Assembly: GCA_017554145.1 (NCBI GenBank)
Contig: JAFZIZ010000001.1
Span: 186,001 to 250,000 of the forward strand
Direction: 5' to 3'
Length of the DNA stretch: 64,000 nucleotides
Source: Prevotella sp.
GTDB lineage: Bacteria; Bacteroidota; Bacteroidia; Bacteroidales; Bacteroidaceae
Shown: positions 63,955 through 64,000 of the stretch, one piece after another
Layout of the letters: every line of letters starts with the position of its first letter
Position numbering within the stretch: the stretch's first letter is position 1
Position numbers and translations under genes: made by a program
Notes under the pieces: generated by a model
Told to the model about the DNA's origin: nothing
The model's input: the letters and a program-made list of their open reading frames with translations, nothing else
Database searches by the model: none

Positions 63955-64000
63955 CCTTGTATGATGTAGTTGGCATGAGCCATTACTATCATAACAAAGG

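Noticed and set aside
63975..64000. possible transposase start (ATG with eight open codons at the window edge)
   Set aside because: Too short to identify; the idea that the adjacent structured RNA belongs to an IS110-type element could not be supported from the visible sequence.

Overview
The window looks like chromosome from a Prevotella-type member of the Bacteroidales. The gene content supports this: type III glutamine synthetase, the hemD/DUF4271/rnpA/yidD group, DUF2723, DUF3109 and DUF3098 proteins, and a streptopain-like C10 protease. So do the many TAnnTTTG promoter elements just upstream of genes, which are the Bacteroidetes -7 box. The xylan-side-chain operon at the left edge would fit a plant-fibre-degrading gut or rumen strain. 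Species cannot be fixed from sequence reading alone.

Left part (1-30.6 kb) is core genome. A minus-strand operon encodes a CE1 esterase, a GH3 glycosidase and a GH67 alpha-glucuronidase (cut by the window edge), all exported and suited to trimming substituted xylan. Next come gpmI-ung-DUF3109, a membrane-anchored winged-helix regulator, a DUF2723/DUF3098 membrane pair, a PadR/PspC pair, ribD, HAD phosphatase-RNase H-argS, tRNA-Gln, tyrS-yidD-rnpA-hemD-DUF4271-metK, an M16 protease, a divergent xerD / aroQ-O-methyltransferase pair, and a C10 protease.

Middle part (30.7-43.1 kb) starts with tRNA-Leu and then holds a nitrogen-assimilation block. dapF-dapL-glnN run on the minus strand. glnB-amtB-outer-membrane protein, pyrG, a PurF-type amidotransferase and asnB run on the plus strand. 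Ammonium sensing, ammonium import, glutamine synthesis and three glutamine-using enzymes therefore sit side by side.

Right part (43.2-64 kb) is accessory. From 43.2 to 47.7 kb there is a small replication or mobile-element-like group: a P5-like protein, an AEP-primase/DUF3987 ATPase, a Cys-rich protein and orphans. No integrase is visible. From 47.9 to 63.8 kb, fourteen tightly spaced minus-strand genes form what looks like one transcription unit ending at a hairpin terminator. In transcription order they are: a membrane protein; a 1022-residue tubulin-like GTPase with a C-terminal GYF_2 domain; a zinc-ribbon/TM/BIG2/MORN-like protein; three exported proteins; a PD-(D/E)XK nuclease-like protein; four exported paralogues that share an N-terminal module followed by PEGA and/or Sel1/TPR repeats; a second PD-(D/E)XK-like protein; an orphan; and a BspA-type leucine-rich-repeat protein. 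Its leader carries a palindrome and a possible pseudoknotted RNA. This operon is the best candidate in the window for an undescribed system: a cytoplasmic tubulin-family polymer linked to the membrane and to periplasmic repeat proteins. That role is inference.

A second theme is repeat DNA inside or beside genes. A hairpin-forming AT-rich segment adds about 20 residues to asnB, a G/C-rich inverted repeat encodes a linker in the primase protein, argS carries an 18-bp tandem duplication, and 7- and 8-bp tandem repeats lie between genes.
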